A stretch of DNA of 64,000 nt, taken from the NCBI RefSeq assembly GCF_014653195.1, contig NZ_BNAH01000006.1, positions 62,001 through 126,000 on the forward strand, read 5' to 3'. A program made the position numbers and the translations under genes. This DNA is from Thalassotalea profundi. GTDB taxonomy: Bacteria; Pseudomonadota; Gammaproteobacteria; Enterobacterales; Alteromonadaceae. Below the pieces are notes generated by a model that was given only the letters and a program-made list of their open reading frames with translations, made no database searches and had not been told where the DNA came from. Positions 18,253-27,095 of this stretch are shown piece by piece. Within the stretch, counting starts at the first letter, position 1, and each line of letters starts with the position of its first letter.

Positions 18253-18260
18253 GTTTTTTC

Positions 18261-19157
18261 CTAACGATTATTATTTTTTAATTGGTCTAATAATTGATCT
18301 TTTTCAATCCACAATTGATTAACCCACTTTTGAAAACTAATTTTATAATTTCTATCATTTACGTAATCACCAAGCAAATCTTGCTCAATGTCTTTAATTT
18401 CAATAACAACTTTAAGCTTCTTAATTTTTCCACATAAAAAGTCGATAAAGTTAGGCATGCCCTCAGGGTAATATATAGTGACATTAACAATTTTATTTAA
18501 ACTCTCACCCATAGTTGAAAGTACAAAACCTATTCCACCGGCTTTAGGTTTTAATAAATTATTAAAGCCTGCATTCTGCTTTTGATGCTTTTCATCGGTA
18601 AAACGAGTGCCTTCAATAAAATTCATCACACTCACAGGTTTATATTTAAATTTAGCACAGGCTTTTTTTGTGGTTTCTATATCTTTTCCCTTCAAGTGTG
18701 GGTTTTTCTTGATAAAACTTTGGCTGTAACGTTTCATAAATGGAAAATCGAGCGCCCACCACGCAATACCTAGAAATGGGACAAAAATTAATTCTTTTTT
18801 TAAGAAAAATTTTAAAAATGGAATTTTTCCATGTAAGACGCGTTGTAATATCAATATATCTACCCAAGATTGATGATTACACACCACTAAATACCATTGC
18901 TTAGGATTTACTCCTTCAAGCCCAGAGACATCTATTGATAAATTAGTAAATAATTTTTGATTGAGTGTATTAATCGCCACCCAATTACTGGCCATATGAT
19001 CAAGTAAATAGCTAAATACTTTTTGCGTGGTATTAAATGGTAATAATGCCTTTAAAATTGAAAAAACAATAATAGGAATTAACCATAAAAAAGTATTAAG
19101 TGCGTAAAAGCAAAACGACAAAAAGCCAATTAAGAAAGCAGGTAAAAAATGTAACAT
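18261..19157 (-). CDS. PlsC-type acyltransferase (YihG-like)
   Basis: A 298-residue membrane-bound 1-acylglycerol-3-phosphate acyltransferase. It has an N-terminal hydrophobic anchor (about 1-40), the catalytic HX4D motif in CNHQSWVDI, and the substrate motif EGTR in NFIEGTRFT. Overall it resembles YihG/YihG-like acyltransferases rather than the shorter PlsC. It would acylate lysophosphatidic acid, shaping the fatty-acid composition of phospholipids. It is the first gene of the pair with the MscS channel; membrane tension is a possible common theme, by inference only. Confidence 0.88.
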   Translation of the reverse strand: MLHFLPAFLIGFLSFCFYALNTFLWLIPIIVFSILKALLPFNTTQKVFSYLLDHMASNWVAINTLNQKLFTNLSIDVSGLEGVNPKQWYLVVCNHQSWVDILILQRVLHGKIPFLKFFLKKELIFVPFLGIAWWALDFPFMKRYSQSFIKKNPHLKGKDIETTKKACAKFKYKPVSVMNFIEGTRFTDEKHQKQNAGFNNLLKPKAGGIGFVLSTMGESLNKIVNVTIYYPEGMPNFIDFLCGKIKKLKVVIEIKDIEQDLLGDYVNDRNYKISFQKWVNQLWIEKDQLLDQLKNNNR

Positions 19158-19615
19158 AATACGTCTAAAAAAGTTCGTTAATATAGCAACAGAGTAAAAT
19201 TATTTTATCATTGTTACCTTCGTTTAAAAAGCGTATTAGTCGTTTACTCTTACGCTTGAAGAATTAATAAACTTTCAAGCTAATAGAGTAATTTAGATGA
19301 TTGAAGGGAAAAATCTTTGCTAATCGCTAAAAAGCTAAAAAAGAATTTATATTTATCTAACAATAAGTTCCCATAGTTAGTGGATATATACCTTATAAAG
19401 CAATTTAAATAGTGCTCGATAATACATCTATTGAAATTTAATAATAAAACCTGACAATAAATCTTCTTATTTAACTACTCAAATAAAAGGATTTAATTTC
19501 TTTATTGCCGAAAGCAAGTAAAAATAACGATATAGTCTAGAAAAACGGTAAAAGTAAGTTGCTTATTTCCCACGTTTAGGTGCATGCTTAATATATCGAT
19601 TTAGAGGATAAACAA
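19158..19615. other. AT-rich intergenic region (458 bp) before proB
   Basis: The gap lies between the divergent acyltransferase and proB genes. I see no gene, RNA or strong hairpin. A weak inverted repeat CTTGAA/TTCAAG occurs at about 19255-19279. A candidate proB promoter is TTGCCG at about 19505 with GATATA 18 bases downstream, which is tentative. A GAGGAT ribosome-binding site lies just before the proB ATG. Confidence 0.5.
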
Positions 19616-20710
19616 ATGAAATTTAATCGTGTTGTTATTAAAGTAGGTAGTGCATTAGTTGCACCTGACAATAATGGCTGTAGTGGTAAGTATTTACTTG
19701 CTATTGCACGTTTTATTACCGAATGCCATAAAGTGAACAAAGAAGTTATTTTAGTATCTTCAGGCAGTGTTGCCGCTGGACGTCATTTAATACAACATAG
19801 TTCTCTTCCCTCTATCCCAATGAAACAAGCAATGGCGTCCGTTGGCCAAATGCAAATGATGGCAAACTGGCAACGGTTCTTTGATGTGCCTTGTAGCCAA
19901 TTGTTAATCACTCATGGCGACCTAAAAGATCGTGAACGTTATATTAATATTAAGAACACGCTCAGAATTTTATTAGAAAATGGCGTTATCCCCATCGTTA
20001 ATGAAAACGATACTGTGGCAACTGACGAACTGAAGGTCGGTGATAACGATAATTTAGCTGCACTTGTTGCTTTAGTAAGTGAGGCCGATAGCTTATTTAT
20101 TTTAAGTGACATCGATGGCGTGTATAACAAAGATCCAAAACAACACAGTGATGCTATTCTAATTCCTGAAATTAAAGAGATTACTGACGAAGTATATGCA
20201 ATGGCTGGAACCACAAATAACCCTATAGCAACCGGGGGAATGAAAACAAAAATACAGGCAGCCGAAAAAGCAGTAGAAAATGGCATAACCACTTTCATCG
20301 TAAATGGCGGTAGTGCTAATGTATTCGAAAAATTATTAAAAGGTGAAAACCCAGGCACTCAATTTTTAGCAAAACAAGCGGCGAATAAAGCCCGAAAACA
20401 TTGGTTAAAGCACACCTTAAAAAGTAACGGTAAAATTGTTATTGACCAAGGGGCTACTTCTGCCGTTTGCGATAAAGGAGCATCACTATTACCATCAGGT
20501 ATAGTTTCAGTCACAAATAGTTTTTCTAGCGGTGATTCCATTGAAATTATTAACAATATTAATAACAGAGTCATTGCTAAAGGTATCTCACAATATAGTG
20601 CACGCGATTTAGAGCGTATTAAAGGTCAAAAAAGTGATCAGATAACTGAAATTTTAGGCTGCTGTCCCAGTCAAGTAGTAGTTCACCGCGATGATATGGT
20701 AATTATGTAA
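19616..20710 (+). CDS. proB: Glutamate 5-kinase
   Basis: Phosphorylates L-glutamate to gamma-glutamyl phosphate, the first and feedback-inhibited step of proline synthesis. The 364-residue protein has the amino-acid-kinase domain (about 1-255: KVGSALV, SSGSVAAGR, IVNENDTVA, GDNDNLAA, the ATP site with GGMKTKI) and a C-terminal PUA domain (about 275-362). A GAGGAT ribosome-binding site precedes the ATG. proA follows 25 bases downstream, giving the standard proBA operon. Confidence 0.97.
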   Translation: MKFNRVVIKVGSALVAPDNNGCSGKYLLAIARFITECHKVNKEVILVSSGSVAAGRHLIQHSSLPSIPMKQAMASVGQMQMMANWQRFFDVPCSQLLITHGDLKDRERYINIKNTLRILLENGVIPIVNENDTVATDELKVGDNDNLAALVALVSEADSLFILSDIDGVYNKDPKQHSDAILIPEIKEITDEVYAMAGTTNNPIATGGMKTKIQAAEKAVENGITTFIVNGGSANVFEKLLKGENPGTQFLAKQAANKARKHWLKHTLKSNGKIVIDQGATSAVCDKGASLLPSGIVSVTNSFSSGDSIEIINNINNRVIAKGISQYSARDLERIKGQKSDQITEILGCCPSQVVVHRDDMVIM

Positions 20711-20735
20711 AGCGACTTAGCAATAAGAGGTAAAT

Positions 20736-21986
20736 ATGACATTTAATATTGAAACGAGTGCCAAACAAGCAAGAATTGCAGCTCGGCAAGTGGCTCAACT
20801 TAACACTAATGAAAAAAATCAATTACTACTTAAAATAGCCTCTTCAATTGAAAATAATAGTGACGCTATTCTTAAAGCAAATAATAAAGATATCGACGCT
20901 GGTAAAGCAAAAGGTTTATCTGAGTCAATGCTTGACCGATTACTTTTAACGCCGCAGCGGATCGCAGACATTGCCCATGCAATAAAAGAAATTATTGCTC
21001 TGGCAGACCCTATTGGTGAAGTCGCTAATTTAATATTACGACCTAATGGTTTACAAGTGGGTAAAATGCGTATTCCATTAGGTGTTATTGCAATGATCTA
21101 TGAAGCACGCCCAAATGTAACTGCTGAATCAGCCGCTTTATGCATTAAATCAGGTAATGCCGTTATTTTACGGGGTGGCTCAGAAGCTATACACAGTAAT
21201 TTGGCATTGGCTGAATGTTTACATCAAGTCATTAAAGATCAAGGCCTTGATCCCAATATGGTGACTGTAATTCCAGATACCAGTCGTGAAGTAATTGAAA
21301 AGCTATTAAAACAGCGTGAAAGCATTGATCTAGTCATTCCTAGAGGTGGTGAAGGCTTGATTCGCTATGTAACAGAGCATAGCCAAATCCCTGTGATTCA
21401 ACACTTTAAAGGGGTTTGTCATTTATTTATTGATAAATATGCTGATCTCGACAAAGCGATTAACATTTTAGTCAATGGCAAAACCCAGCGTCCCAGCGCT
21501 TGTAATTCACTAGAAACCTTATTGGTTCACCAGAGTTTTGCTGATAAGTTTTTACCTTTAGCTGCTAAAGCATTGTTACCTAAACAAGTAAAAGTACATG
21601 CATGTCAACAGAGTATCAACTACTTTGATAATGCAATTTTAGCGACTAATGATGATTACCACGCGGAATATCTTAATCAAGAAATTGCGATTAAAGTGGT
21701 AGAGAGTTTTGACGCAGCGATCAACCATATTAATGAGTTTACCTCTGATCATACTGAAGTAATAGTTAGTCAAGATACCTCGCGTACTCAAGCGTTTATC
21801 AAACAGATTAACTCATCGGTAGTCATGGTTAATGCATCGTCAAGATTTTCAGATGGCGGACAATTAGGTTTAGGCTCAGAAATAGGTATTTCTACCAGTA
21901 AATTACATGCCTACGGTCCAATGGGGCTAAGCTCTTTAACCACTGAAAAATTTGTTGTATATGGTGATGGACAAGTTCGCGATTAA
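20736..21986 (+). CDS. proA: Glutamate-5-semialdehyde dehydrogenase
   Basis: Reduces gamma-glutamyl phosphate to glutamate semialdehyde with NADPH, the second step of proline synthesis. At 416 residues it matches the E. coli protein (417). It is an aldehyde-dehydrogenase-fold protein with catalytic Cys256 in RPSACNSLETL and the conserved IYEARPNVT and LRGGSEA segments. AGAGGT precedes the ATG. A long hairpin separates it from the convergent ppnP gene. Confidence 0.97.
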   Translation: MTFNIETSAKQARIAARQVAQLNTNEKNQLLLKIASSIENNSDAILKANNKDIDAGKAKGLSESMLDRLLLTPQRIADIAHAIKEIIALADPIGEVANLILRPNGLQVGKMRIPLGVIAMIYEARPNVTAESAALCIKSGNAVILRGGSEAIHSNLALAECLHQVIKDQGLDPNMVTVIPDTSREVIEKLLKQRESIDLVIPRGGEGLIRYVTEHSQIPVIQHFKGVCHLFIDKYADLDKAINILVNGKTQRPSACNSLETLLVHQSFADKFLPLAAKALLPKQVKVHACQQSINYFDNAILATNDDYHAEYLNQEIAIKVVESFDAAINHINEFTSDHTEVIVSQDTSRTQAFIKQINSSVVMVNASSRFSDGGQLGLGSEIGISTSKLHAYGPMGLSSLTTEKFVVYGDGQVRD

Positions 21987-21993
21987 TCGGTTT

Positions 21994-22024
21994 GTAATCC
22001 TCTAGTATTCTTCTAGGGGATTAC
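21994..22024. terminator. Hairpin between convergent proA and ppnP
   Basis: GTAATCCTCTAG (21994-22005) pairs over 12 positions (one G-U) with CTAGGGGATTAC (22013-22024) around a seven-base loop. It lies between two convergent stop codons. Neither side has a clean U tract, so it may act as a weak bidirectional terminator or a 3'-end stabiliser. Confidence 0.5.
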
Positions 22025-22045
22025 TTATCAACGACAAAATACAAG

Positions 22046-22363
22046 TTATTCGGTTAAATAAGAACAACAGTAATCTGTAAGCGTTTTTGCTTTGACTTTA
22101 AAGCTCGCGTTGGCAGGAACATAAAACTGTTCGCCACCTTTAATCGTTTGCCATTGAGTGTTTTCAGGTAATAATATATCAATATCCCCAGCGGTTATTT
22201 CCATAAGCTCTTTTTCAGCCGTTGAAAATTCATATTCGCCGGGCATCATAATACCTAACGTTTTAACACTACCATCAGCTAATGTTACTTTTCTGCTGGT
22301 CACTTTACCGTCAAAATAAACATTAGCGGCAATTTCTAATGTTACTTGGCTTAACTGAGACAT
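22046..22363 (-). CDS. ppnP: Pyrimidine/purine nucleoside phosphorylase
   Basis: A 105-residue single-domain cupin of the PpnP (YaiE, DUF1255) family, which splits several nucleosides by phosphorolysis into base and ribose 1-phosphate. Family features are the N-terminal VTLEIAANVYFDGKVTSR, GIMMPGEYEF and the C-terminal FYVPANASFKVK. Length agrees with E. coli PpnP (94), with a slightly extended C-terminus. The ATG is preceded by a GAGGA ribosome-binding site. It is a single gene; ilvC lies upstream on the same strand but has its own terminator. Confidence 0.92.
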   Translation of the reverse strand: MSQLSQVTLEIAANVYFDGKVTSRKVTLADGSVKTLGIMMPGEYEFSTAEKELMEITAGDIDILLPENTQWQTIKGGEQFYVPANASFKVKAKTLTDYCCSYLTE

Positions 22364-22461
22364 AAATTCCTCATTTTTTAATTAGTTAAAGCTAAATTAT
22401 CCTGTACATAAAACCTCACTAACACCATCCGTGGCTCGTGAGGATAAATACATCCATGTAT

Positions 22462-22497
22462 AAAAAAGCGGTATTGGGTTCAGGGTTCCAATACCGC
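22462..22497 (-). terminator. Rho-independent terminator of ilvC
   Basis: On the minus strand GCGGTATTGG (22497-22488) pairs perfectly with CCAATACCGC (22477-22468), and six U residues follow (22467-22462). It lies 79 bases beyond the ilvC stop codon. Confidence 0.88.
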
Positions 22498-22575
22498 CCT
22501 TTAACCTTGTACTAAAATCATCAGTTAATTAACAAATTTACTAGTAAAGGGTTGCGAGCAAAACGCTATGTATTT

Positions 22576-24051
22576 TTATTCAACAATTTTTTTCATATCG
22601 GTCATATAACCACGTAATTCTTTACCAATTATTTCAACACCGTGGCTTCTAATTGCTTCATTTACTTCAATTAAACGTACATTATCGACACCATTTGAAG
22701 TTTCTTTTAAGCCCTCGCCTAACTCTTCAAGTGTTAACTTACTCGCAAATTCTTCTAATAAAGGAACAGCAGCATGGCTAAATAAATAGTTACCATATTC
22801 CGCAGTATCAGAAATAACTACATTCATTTCATAAAGTTTGTTACGTGCAATACAGTTAGCGATTAATGGTGTTTCATGTAACGATTCATAATAGGCTGAT
22901 TCTTCAATAATACCCGCAGCAACCATTGCTTCAAAAGCAAGCTCTACACCCGCTTTCACCATAGCGACTACAAAGATACCTTTATCGTAGTATTCTTGCT
23001 CTGTGATTTTTGTTTCACAGTCAGGAGCTAGTTCAAATGACGTTTCAGCAGTTTCTGCACGCCATTTTAATAAATTAGCATCATCATTTTTCCAATCTTC
23101 CATCATGGTTGAAGAAAAACGCCCTTCGATAATGTCATCCATATGCTTTTCAAAAAGCGGACGAAGAATAACCTTTAATTCTTCCGACATATCAAATGCT
23201 TTAATTTTAGCTGGGTTTGATAAGCGATCCATCATGTTAGTGATACCGCCGTGCTTCAAGCCTTCAGTCGTAGTTTCGATACCATATTGTAAAAGTTTAC
23301 GGGCATATGCTGCATCCATACCTTGGGCAATTAATTGCTTATGTCCTAAAATAGCTGCTGTTTGTAACATACCGCAAAGAATGGTTTGTTCACCCATTAA
23401 GTCAGACTTAACTTCAGCAATAAATGATGACTCAAGTACACCAGCACGATCACCACCGGTTGCTGAGGCATAGGCTTTAGCAATAGCTAAACCATTTCCT
23501 TGTGGATCATTTTCAGGATGAACAGCAATTAACGTTGGTACACCAAAACCACGCTTATATTCTTCACGAACTTCAGTACCTGGACACTTAGGAGCAACCA
23601 TAACCACCGTAATATCAGGGCGTATTTGCATGCCTTCTTCAACAATATTAAAACCATGAGAATACGATAACGTAGCACCTTGCTTCATCAATGGCATAAC
23701 GGCGCTAACAGCAGAAGTATGTTGTTTATCAGGGGTAAGGTTTAAAACTAAATCAGCTTGAGGAATTAACTCTTGGTAAGTACCTACAGTAAAACCGTTT
23801 TCGCTTGCCCATTGATAAGATTGACGTTTTTCAGCAATAGCTGCGTCACGTAAAGCATAAGAAATATTCAAACCTGAATCTCGCATGTTTAAACCTTGGT
23901 TTAGACCTTGCGCACCACAACCAACGATTACAATGTTCCAATCTTTAATAAAATTACAACCATCAGCAAATTCTTCGCGCTTCATGAAACGACATTTGCC
24001 TAATTGCGCTAATTTTTCGCGCAAACTTAATGTATTAAAATAGTTAGCCAT
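22576..24051 (-). CDS. ilvC: Ketol-acid reductoisomerase (class II)
   Basis: Converts acetolactate and acetohydroxybutyrate to dihydroxy acids using NADPH and magnesium, the second common step of isoleucine and valine synthesis. From the ATG at 24051 the product is 491 residues, identical in length to E. coli IlvC, beginning [20 protein letters not shown] ribosome-binding site lies six bases upstream, whereas an in-frame extension to 24183 would add 44 atypical residues. The NADP site [11 protein letters not shown] and the duplicated C-terminal domain of the long class II form are present. It is divergent from ilvY, its activator. Confidence 0.97.
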   Translation of the reverse strand: MANYFNTLSLREKLAQLGKCRFMKREEFADGCNFIKDWNIVIVGCGAQGLNQGLNMRDSGLNISYALRDAAIAEKRQSYQWASENGFTVGTYQELIPQADLVLNLTPDKQHTSAVSAVMPLMKQGATLSYSHGFNIVEEGMQIRPDITVVMVAPKCPGTEVREEYKRGFGVPTLIAVHPENDPQGNGLAIAKAYASATGGDRAGVLESSFIAEVKSDLMGEQTILCGMLQTAAILGHKQLIAQGMDAAYARKLLQYGIETTTEGLKHGGITNMMDRLSNPAKIKAFDMSEELKVILRPLFEKHMDDIIEGRFSSTMMEDWKNDDANLLKWRAETAETSFELAPDCETKITEQEYYDKGIFVVAMVKAGVELAFEAMVAAGIIEESAYYESLHETPLIANCIARNKLYEMNVVISDTAEYGNYLFSHAAVPLLEEFASKLTLEELGEGLKETSNGVDNVRLIEVNEAIRSHGVEIIGKELRGYMTDMKKIVE

Positions 24052-24184
24052 GATGTTCTCCAAATACTTTATATGAGTATTTATTGTAAATTTGATAAAA
24101 TTATTAATGTCAGCATTTTCTGACGATGAAAACATCATATCTTTTTTCTTTTGTTGCTTAAAATGATATATTTGCATCACCATG

Positions 24185-24199
24185 TTGCATATATTGCAA
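24185..24199. promoter_or_regulatory. Probable IlvY operator
   Basis: TTGCATATATTGCAA is a perfect 15-base inverted repeat (TTGCA-5-TGCAA) containing the T-N11-A pattern of LysR-type binding sites. It lies 133 bases upstream of ilvC and 23 bases upstream of the ilvY GTG. A partial second copy, TTGCATCACCATGTTGCA, overlaps it on the ilvC side (24172-24189), resembling the two operators of the E. coli ilvYC region. It predicts acetolactate-dependent activation of ilvC and autorepression of ilvY. Confidence 0.75.
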
Positions 24200-24222
24200 T
24201 AATAAAAAATTTAAGGCATCGT

Positions 24223-25098
24223 GTGGATTTAAAATCATTAAAAATGTTTGTTAGTTTAGCCAAAAGTTTACACTTTGCTAAAACCGCCGAGATGTATCAT
24301 GTGAGTCCATCTACCCTTAGCCGTGCTATTCAGCGACTTGAAGAACAAGTGGGTTGTGATTTATTGCATAGAGACAACCGGACAGTCACATTAAGCGAAG
24401 CAGGGAAACAATTTCAATTATTCGCTGAACAACAAATTGAACAGTGGAAACTATTACAACTTTCATTAAATCAGCAACAAGCTCAGCTTCAAGGCAAGTT
24501 ACATCTATACTGCTCAGTTACTGCAGCATATAGTCATTTACCATCTCTAATCGATAGATTTCGCGAGCAACATCCGTTAGTTGAGATTGTATTATCAACC
24601 GGTGATGCAGCCGATGCTTTTGAACAAGTCAGTAGCGGCATCGTTGATTTAGCCATTGCTGCTAAGCCAGAAAAATTATCAAGAATGTATTATTTTCATC
24701 AAATAGCAACATTGCCTTTAGCCATCATTGCACCAACCATGCCTTGTAGAGTTCAACAACAATTACAATCAGATATAATTCCATGGTCTGACATTCCCTT
24801 TATTCTTCCGGAACATGGCGCAGCCCGCAAACGTTTTGATTATTGGTTCAGAAAGAAGCAACAAGGAAAACCCAATATTTACGCGACCGTTGCGGGTAAC
24901 GAAGCACTCGTTAGTATGGTGGCGTTAGGTTGTGGTATTGCGATTTCGCCCAAAGTGGTTGTTGAAAATAGTCCGGTGAAAGATCGTGTGCAATATGTTA
25001 ACGGCGTTGGTGAAATTGAGCCGTTTGATCTTGGTATTTGCTGCCTAAACCAAAGCCGAGAGCAAGCATTAGTAAAGGCCTTTTTTGCTACGCTATAA
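24223..25098 (+). CDS. ilvY: LysR-family activator of ilvC
   Basis: A 291-residue LysR-type regulator that in E. coli activates ilvC when the substrates acetolactate or acetohydroxybutyrate are bound. The N-terminal winged helix reads HVSPSTLSRAIQRLEEQVG, and the effector-binding domain includes FCSVTAAYSHLP-like sequence (YCSVTAAYSHLP) and MVALGCGIAISPKVV. The GTG at 24223 gives VDLKSLKMF, aligning with the MDLRDLKTF start of E. coli IlvY, and has AAGG upstream. A longer in-frame start at 24151 would run through the operator. It converges with comM, five bases apart. Confidence 0.94.
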   Translation: MDLKSLKMFVSLAKSLHFAKTAEMYHVSPSTLSRAIQRLEEQVGCDLLHRDNRTVTLSEAGKQFQLFAEQQIEQWKLLQLSLNQQQAQLQGKLHLYCSVTAAYSHLPSLIDRFREQHPLVEIVLSTGDAADAFEQVSSGIVDLAIAAKPEKLSRMYYFHQIATLPLAIIAPTMPCRVQQQLQSDIIPWSDIPFILPEHGAARKRFDYWFRKKQQGKPNIYATVAGNEALVSMVALGCGIAISPKVVVENSPVKDRVQYVNGVGEIEPFDLGICCLNQSREQALVKAFFATL

Positions 25099-25103
25099 AT
25101 CCA

Positions 25104-26627
25104 TTAAACCGCTACAGCTTCAGTTAGGTGGCGCAAAATTCTATCCATTGCACGATAGGAAAGCGCCTCAACAAGGTGATGGTTTTCAATATCTTGCTTT
25201 TGTTCCATATCCGCCAAGGTACGCGCTATTTTTAATAATTTATGATGGGCCCGTGTTGATAAGCCTAACTTTTCAACCGCTAATTCAAGAAACTCATTAT
25301 CGTCTGTTGTTAATTGACAATATTTGCGAATTTCTGCACTTGAAAGATGAGCATTAGCTTTGCCTTGCCGTTGCTGTTGAATACTTGCGCACTGCTGAAC
25401 TCGTTTACGAATTTCAGCACTGGTTTCACCTCTACCATCGCTATTAGACCAAGAACCTCTTGGTAAGCGTGTCACTTCAATTTGAATATCAATGCGATCA
25501 AGAAATGGGCCTGATAATCGATTTAAGTAACGTAAGACTTGCTCTGGCGTACTACGGTTATCATTGTAAAACCCTGTAGGACTTGGATTCATTGCTGCAA
25601 CTAATTGAAACTGTGCTGGAAATGTTTGTTTGTGCATAGCCCGTGAAATAGTCACTTCACCCGATTCAAGTGGTTCCCTTAAAACATCAAGGACTTTTCT
25701 TTCAAATTCAGGTAATTCATCTAAAAATAATACACCGTGATGAGCTAGGGACACCTCTCCAGGCTGAGGTTGACTACCACCTCCCACGAGTGCTGCCGAT
25801 GATGCGGTATGATGTGGCGATCTAAAAGGGCGTGTAAGCCAAGAATTAACAGTAATACTGTGATGGCAAATAGATTGAATAGCCGCAACTTCTAATGCTT
25901 GAGTTTCAGTCATCTTTGGTAAAATACCCGGTAATCGGCTCGCTAGCATAGTTTTTCCTGTTCCCGGCGGACCAATAAACAGTAGATTATGCGCGCCGCT
26001 CGCGGCAATCTCTAAGGCTCGTTTGGCCATTGGTTGCCCAATGACATCTGCAATATCGTTTTGACTTTCAGCTTCAGGTGCTAATTGACTTACATTCATT
26101 GCTAAAGGCAGTATTTGTTGGTGCAACAAATGCGGATATAATTCACTTAGATGTGAAATTGCATAAATTTTAGCTGACTTTACCCAGCTTGCCTGTTCAG
26201 CATTGTCTTGCGGGAGGATCAAAGTTCGTTCACTTTCACTACAGGCCATTGCCATAGGAATTTCTCCTATCACTTCACGCAACTCCCCAGACAAAGCTAG
26301 CTCCCCAGAAAATTCATAGCGCGCAAGATCTTCTGTTGGAATTTGCCCTGATGCGGCTAAAATCCCTACGGCAATAGGAAGGTCAAAACGTCCACCTTCT
26401 TTGGGTAAATCGGCTGGCGCTAGATTTATAGTGATACGTTTTGCGGGAAATTCATAACCACAATTAATAATGGCGCTGCGCACCCGATCTTTCGCTTCAC
26501 GCACTGACGTTTCAGGTAAACCAACAATATTAAACGCAGGCAGGCCATTAGCCAAATGAACTTCAACGGTAACAAGAGGGGCAGTTAAACCCACACGAGC
26601 ACGACTGTATACACAGGCAAGAGACAT
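25104..26627 (-). CDS. comM: ComM/YifB family AAA+ ATPase (Mg-chelatase-like)
   Basis: A 507-residue protein of the YifB/ComM family. In naturally transformable bacteria ComM is a hexameric helicase that promotes branch migration during integration of foreign DNA. The order is an N-terminal Lon-like fold domain (about 1-170, KRITINLAPADLPKEGGRFDLPI), an AAA+ Mg-chelatase domain with Walker A GPPGTGKT (about 217) and Walker B LFLDELPEF, and a C-terminal Mg-chelatase domain. It is divergent from the ilvGMDA operon, as in E. coli (yifB-ilvL), confirming the conserved neighbourhood. Confidence 0.95.
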   Translation of the reverse strand: MSLACVYSRARVGLTAPLVTVEVHLANGLPAFNIVGLPETSVREAKDRVRSAIINCGYEFPAKRITINLAPADLPKEGGRFDLPIAVGILAASGQIPTEDLARYEFSGELALSGELREVIGEIPMAMACSESERTLILPQDNAEQASWVKSAKIYAISHLSELYPHLLHQQILPLAMNVSQLAPEAESQNDIADVIGQPMAKRALEIAASGAHNLLFIGPPGTGKTMLASRLPGILPKMTETQALEVAAIQSICHHSITVNSWLTRPFRSPHHTASSAALVGGGSQPQPGEVSLAHHGVLFLDELPEFERKVLDVLREPLESGEVTISRAMHKQTFPAQFQLVAAMNPSPTGFYNDNRSTPEQVLRYLNRLSGPFLDRIDIQIEVTRLPRGSWSNSDGRGETSAEIRKRVQQCASIQQQRQGKANAHLSSAEIRKYCQLTTDDNEFLELAVEKLGLSTRAHHKLLKIARTLADMEQKQDIENHHLVEALSYRAMDRILRHLTEAVAV

Positions 26628-26859
26628 ACAATTCCATTTTATTTTAAATCCATAAACTCAGTTTAGTTGAGATATTTTTATTGCGCGAGTTTCATATTTC
26701 ATCATAATTAAAAACCGGTGTTATAACTAAATTCACTAACGCCCTTAAAAATTCTCTAATAAAAAAACTTGCGTCTGATATTAGAGCTATGGTACTAATT
26801 TAATAAGGCTGATAAGAAGCCAACCTAATTAATTAGTTTTTCAGGTAATGTGAATAAAT
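26628..26859. other. comM-ilvL intergenic region with a candidate ilv promoter
   Basis: AT-rich spacer between divergent genes. A possible promoter for the ilv operon is TTGCGT at 26769-26774 with TACTAA 18 bases further on (26793-26798). It is a weak match and is offered only because it is correctly placed about 60 bases before the leader peptide. Nothing else stands out. Confidence 0.4.
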
Positions 26860-26940
26860 ATGCAACATTTAGTCTCTGTCATTATTAACATTCTCATCGT
26901 GGTGATTATTAAATCATCGCGGGGATGTTTATTGGGCTAA
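26860..26940 (+). CDS. ilvL: ilvGMDA operon leader peptide
   Basis: A 26-codon open frame read by hand (ATG 26860, TAA 26938-26940). Of its residues, 14 are Ile, Val or Leu (six Ile, four Val, four Leu), clustered as VSVIINILIVVII in the middle. That is the expected composition of a regulatory leader whose translation stalls when charged Ile, Val or Leu tRNA is scarce. The 3' half of the reading frame forms one strand of the pause and antiterminator hairpins. Its sequence differs from E. coli IlvL but its design is the same. The ribosome-binding site (AGGTAA) is rather far upstream. Confidence 0.9.
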   Translation: MQHLVSVIINILIVVIIKSSRGCLLG

Positions 26941-26998
26941 GAAAAGCTAAACGTAAACATAAACCCCCGCTTCGAAAGGACCGGGGGTTTTTCTTTTA
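26898..26998 (+). promoter_or_regulatory. Transcription attenuator of the ilv operon
   Basis: Three alternative structures are visible. A pause hairpin (26898-26921) is formed inside the leader frame, with CGTGGTGATT pairing with AATCATCGCG. An antiterminator uses GCGGGGATGTTTA (26919-26931) with TAAACAT and CCCCGC further on (26953-26970). The terminator pairs AAACCCCCG (26961-26969) with CGGGGGTTT (26982-26990), followed by TTCTTTT. Stalling in the Ile/Val run would free the antiterminator strand and let RNA polymerase reach ilvG; fast translation would favour the terminator. Confidence 0.88.
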
Positions 26999-27095
26999 GG
27001 GTTTCAAGTACGTTTTGAGATGGTGAATTTTTAAATTTTTCAAATTAAGGAACAACTAATTCATTTTTAAGCAGGTGAATATAAATTAAAAATGA

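Noticed and set aside
19939..20358. Long antisense open frame within proB
   Set aside because: It is a reverse-frame shadow of a conserved coding region and has no start signal or homology that I can see.
22414..22443. CCTCAC/GTGAGG hairpin between ilvC and ppnP
   Set aside because: The six-bp stem with a long loop has no U run and no match to a known RNA element; likely chance or minor structure.
23003..23473. 156-codon open frame antisense to ilvC
   Set aside because: ilvC is highly conserved on the other strand; codon structure explains the open frame.
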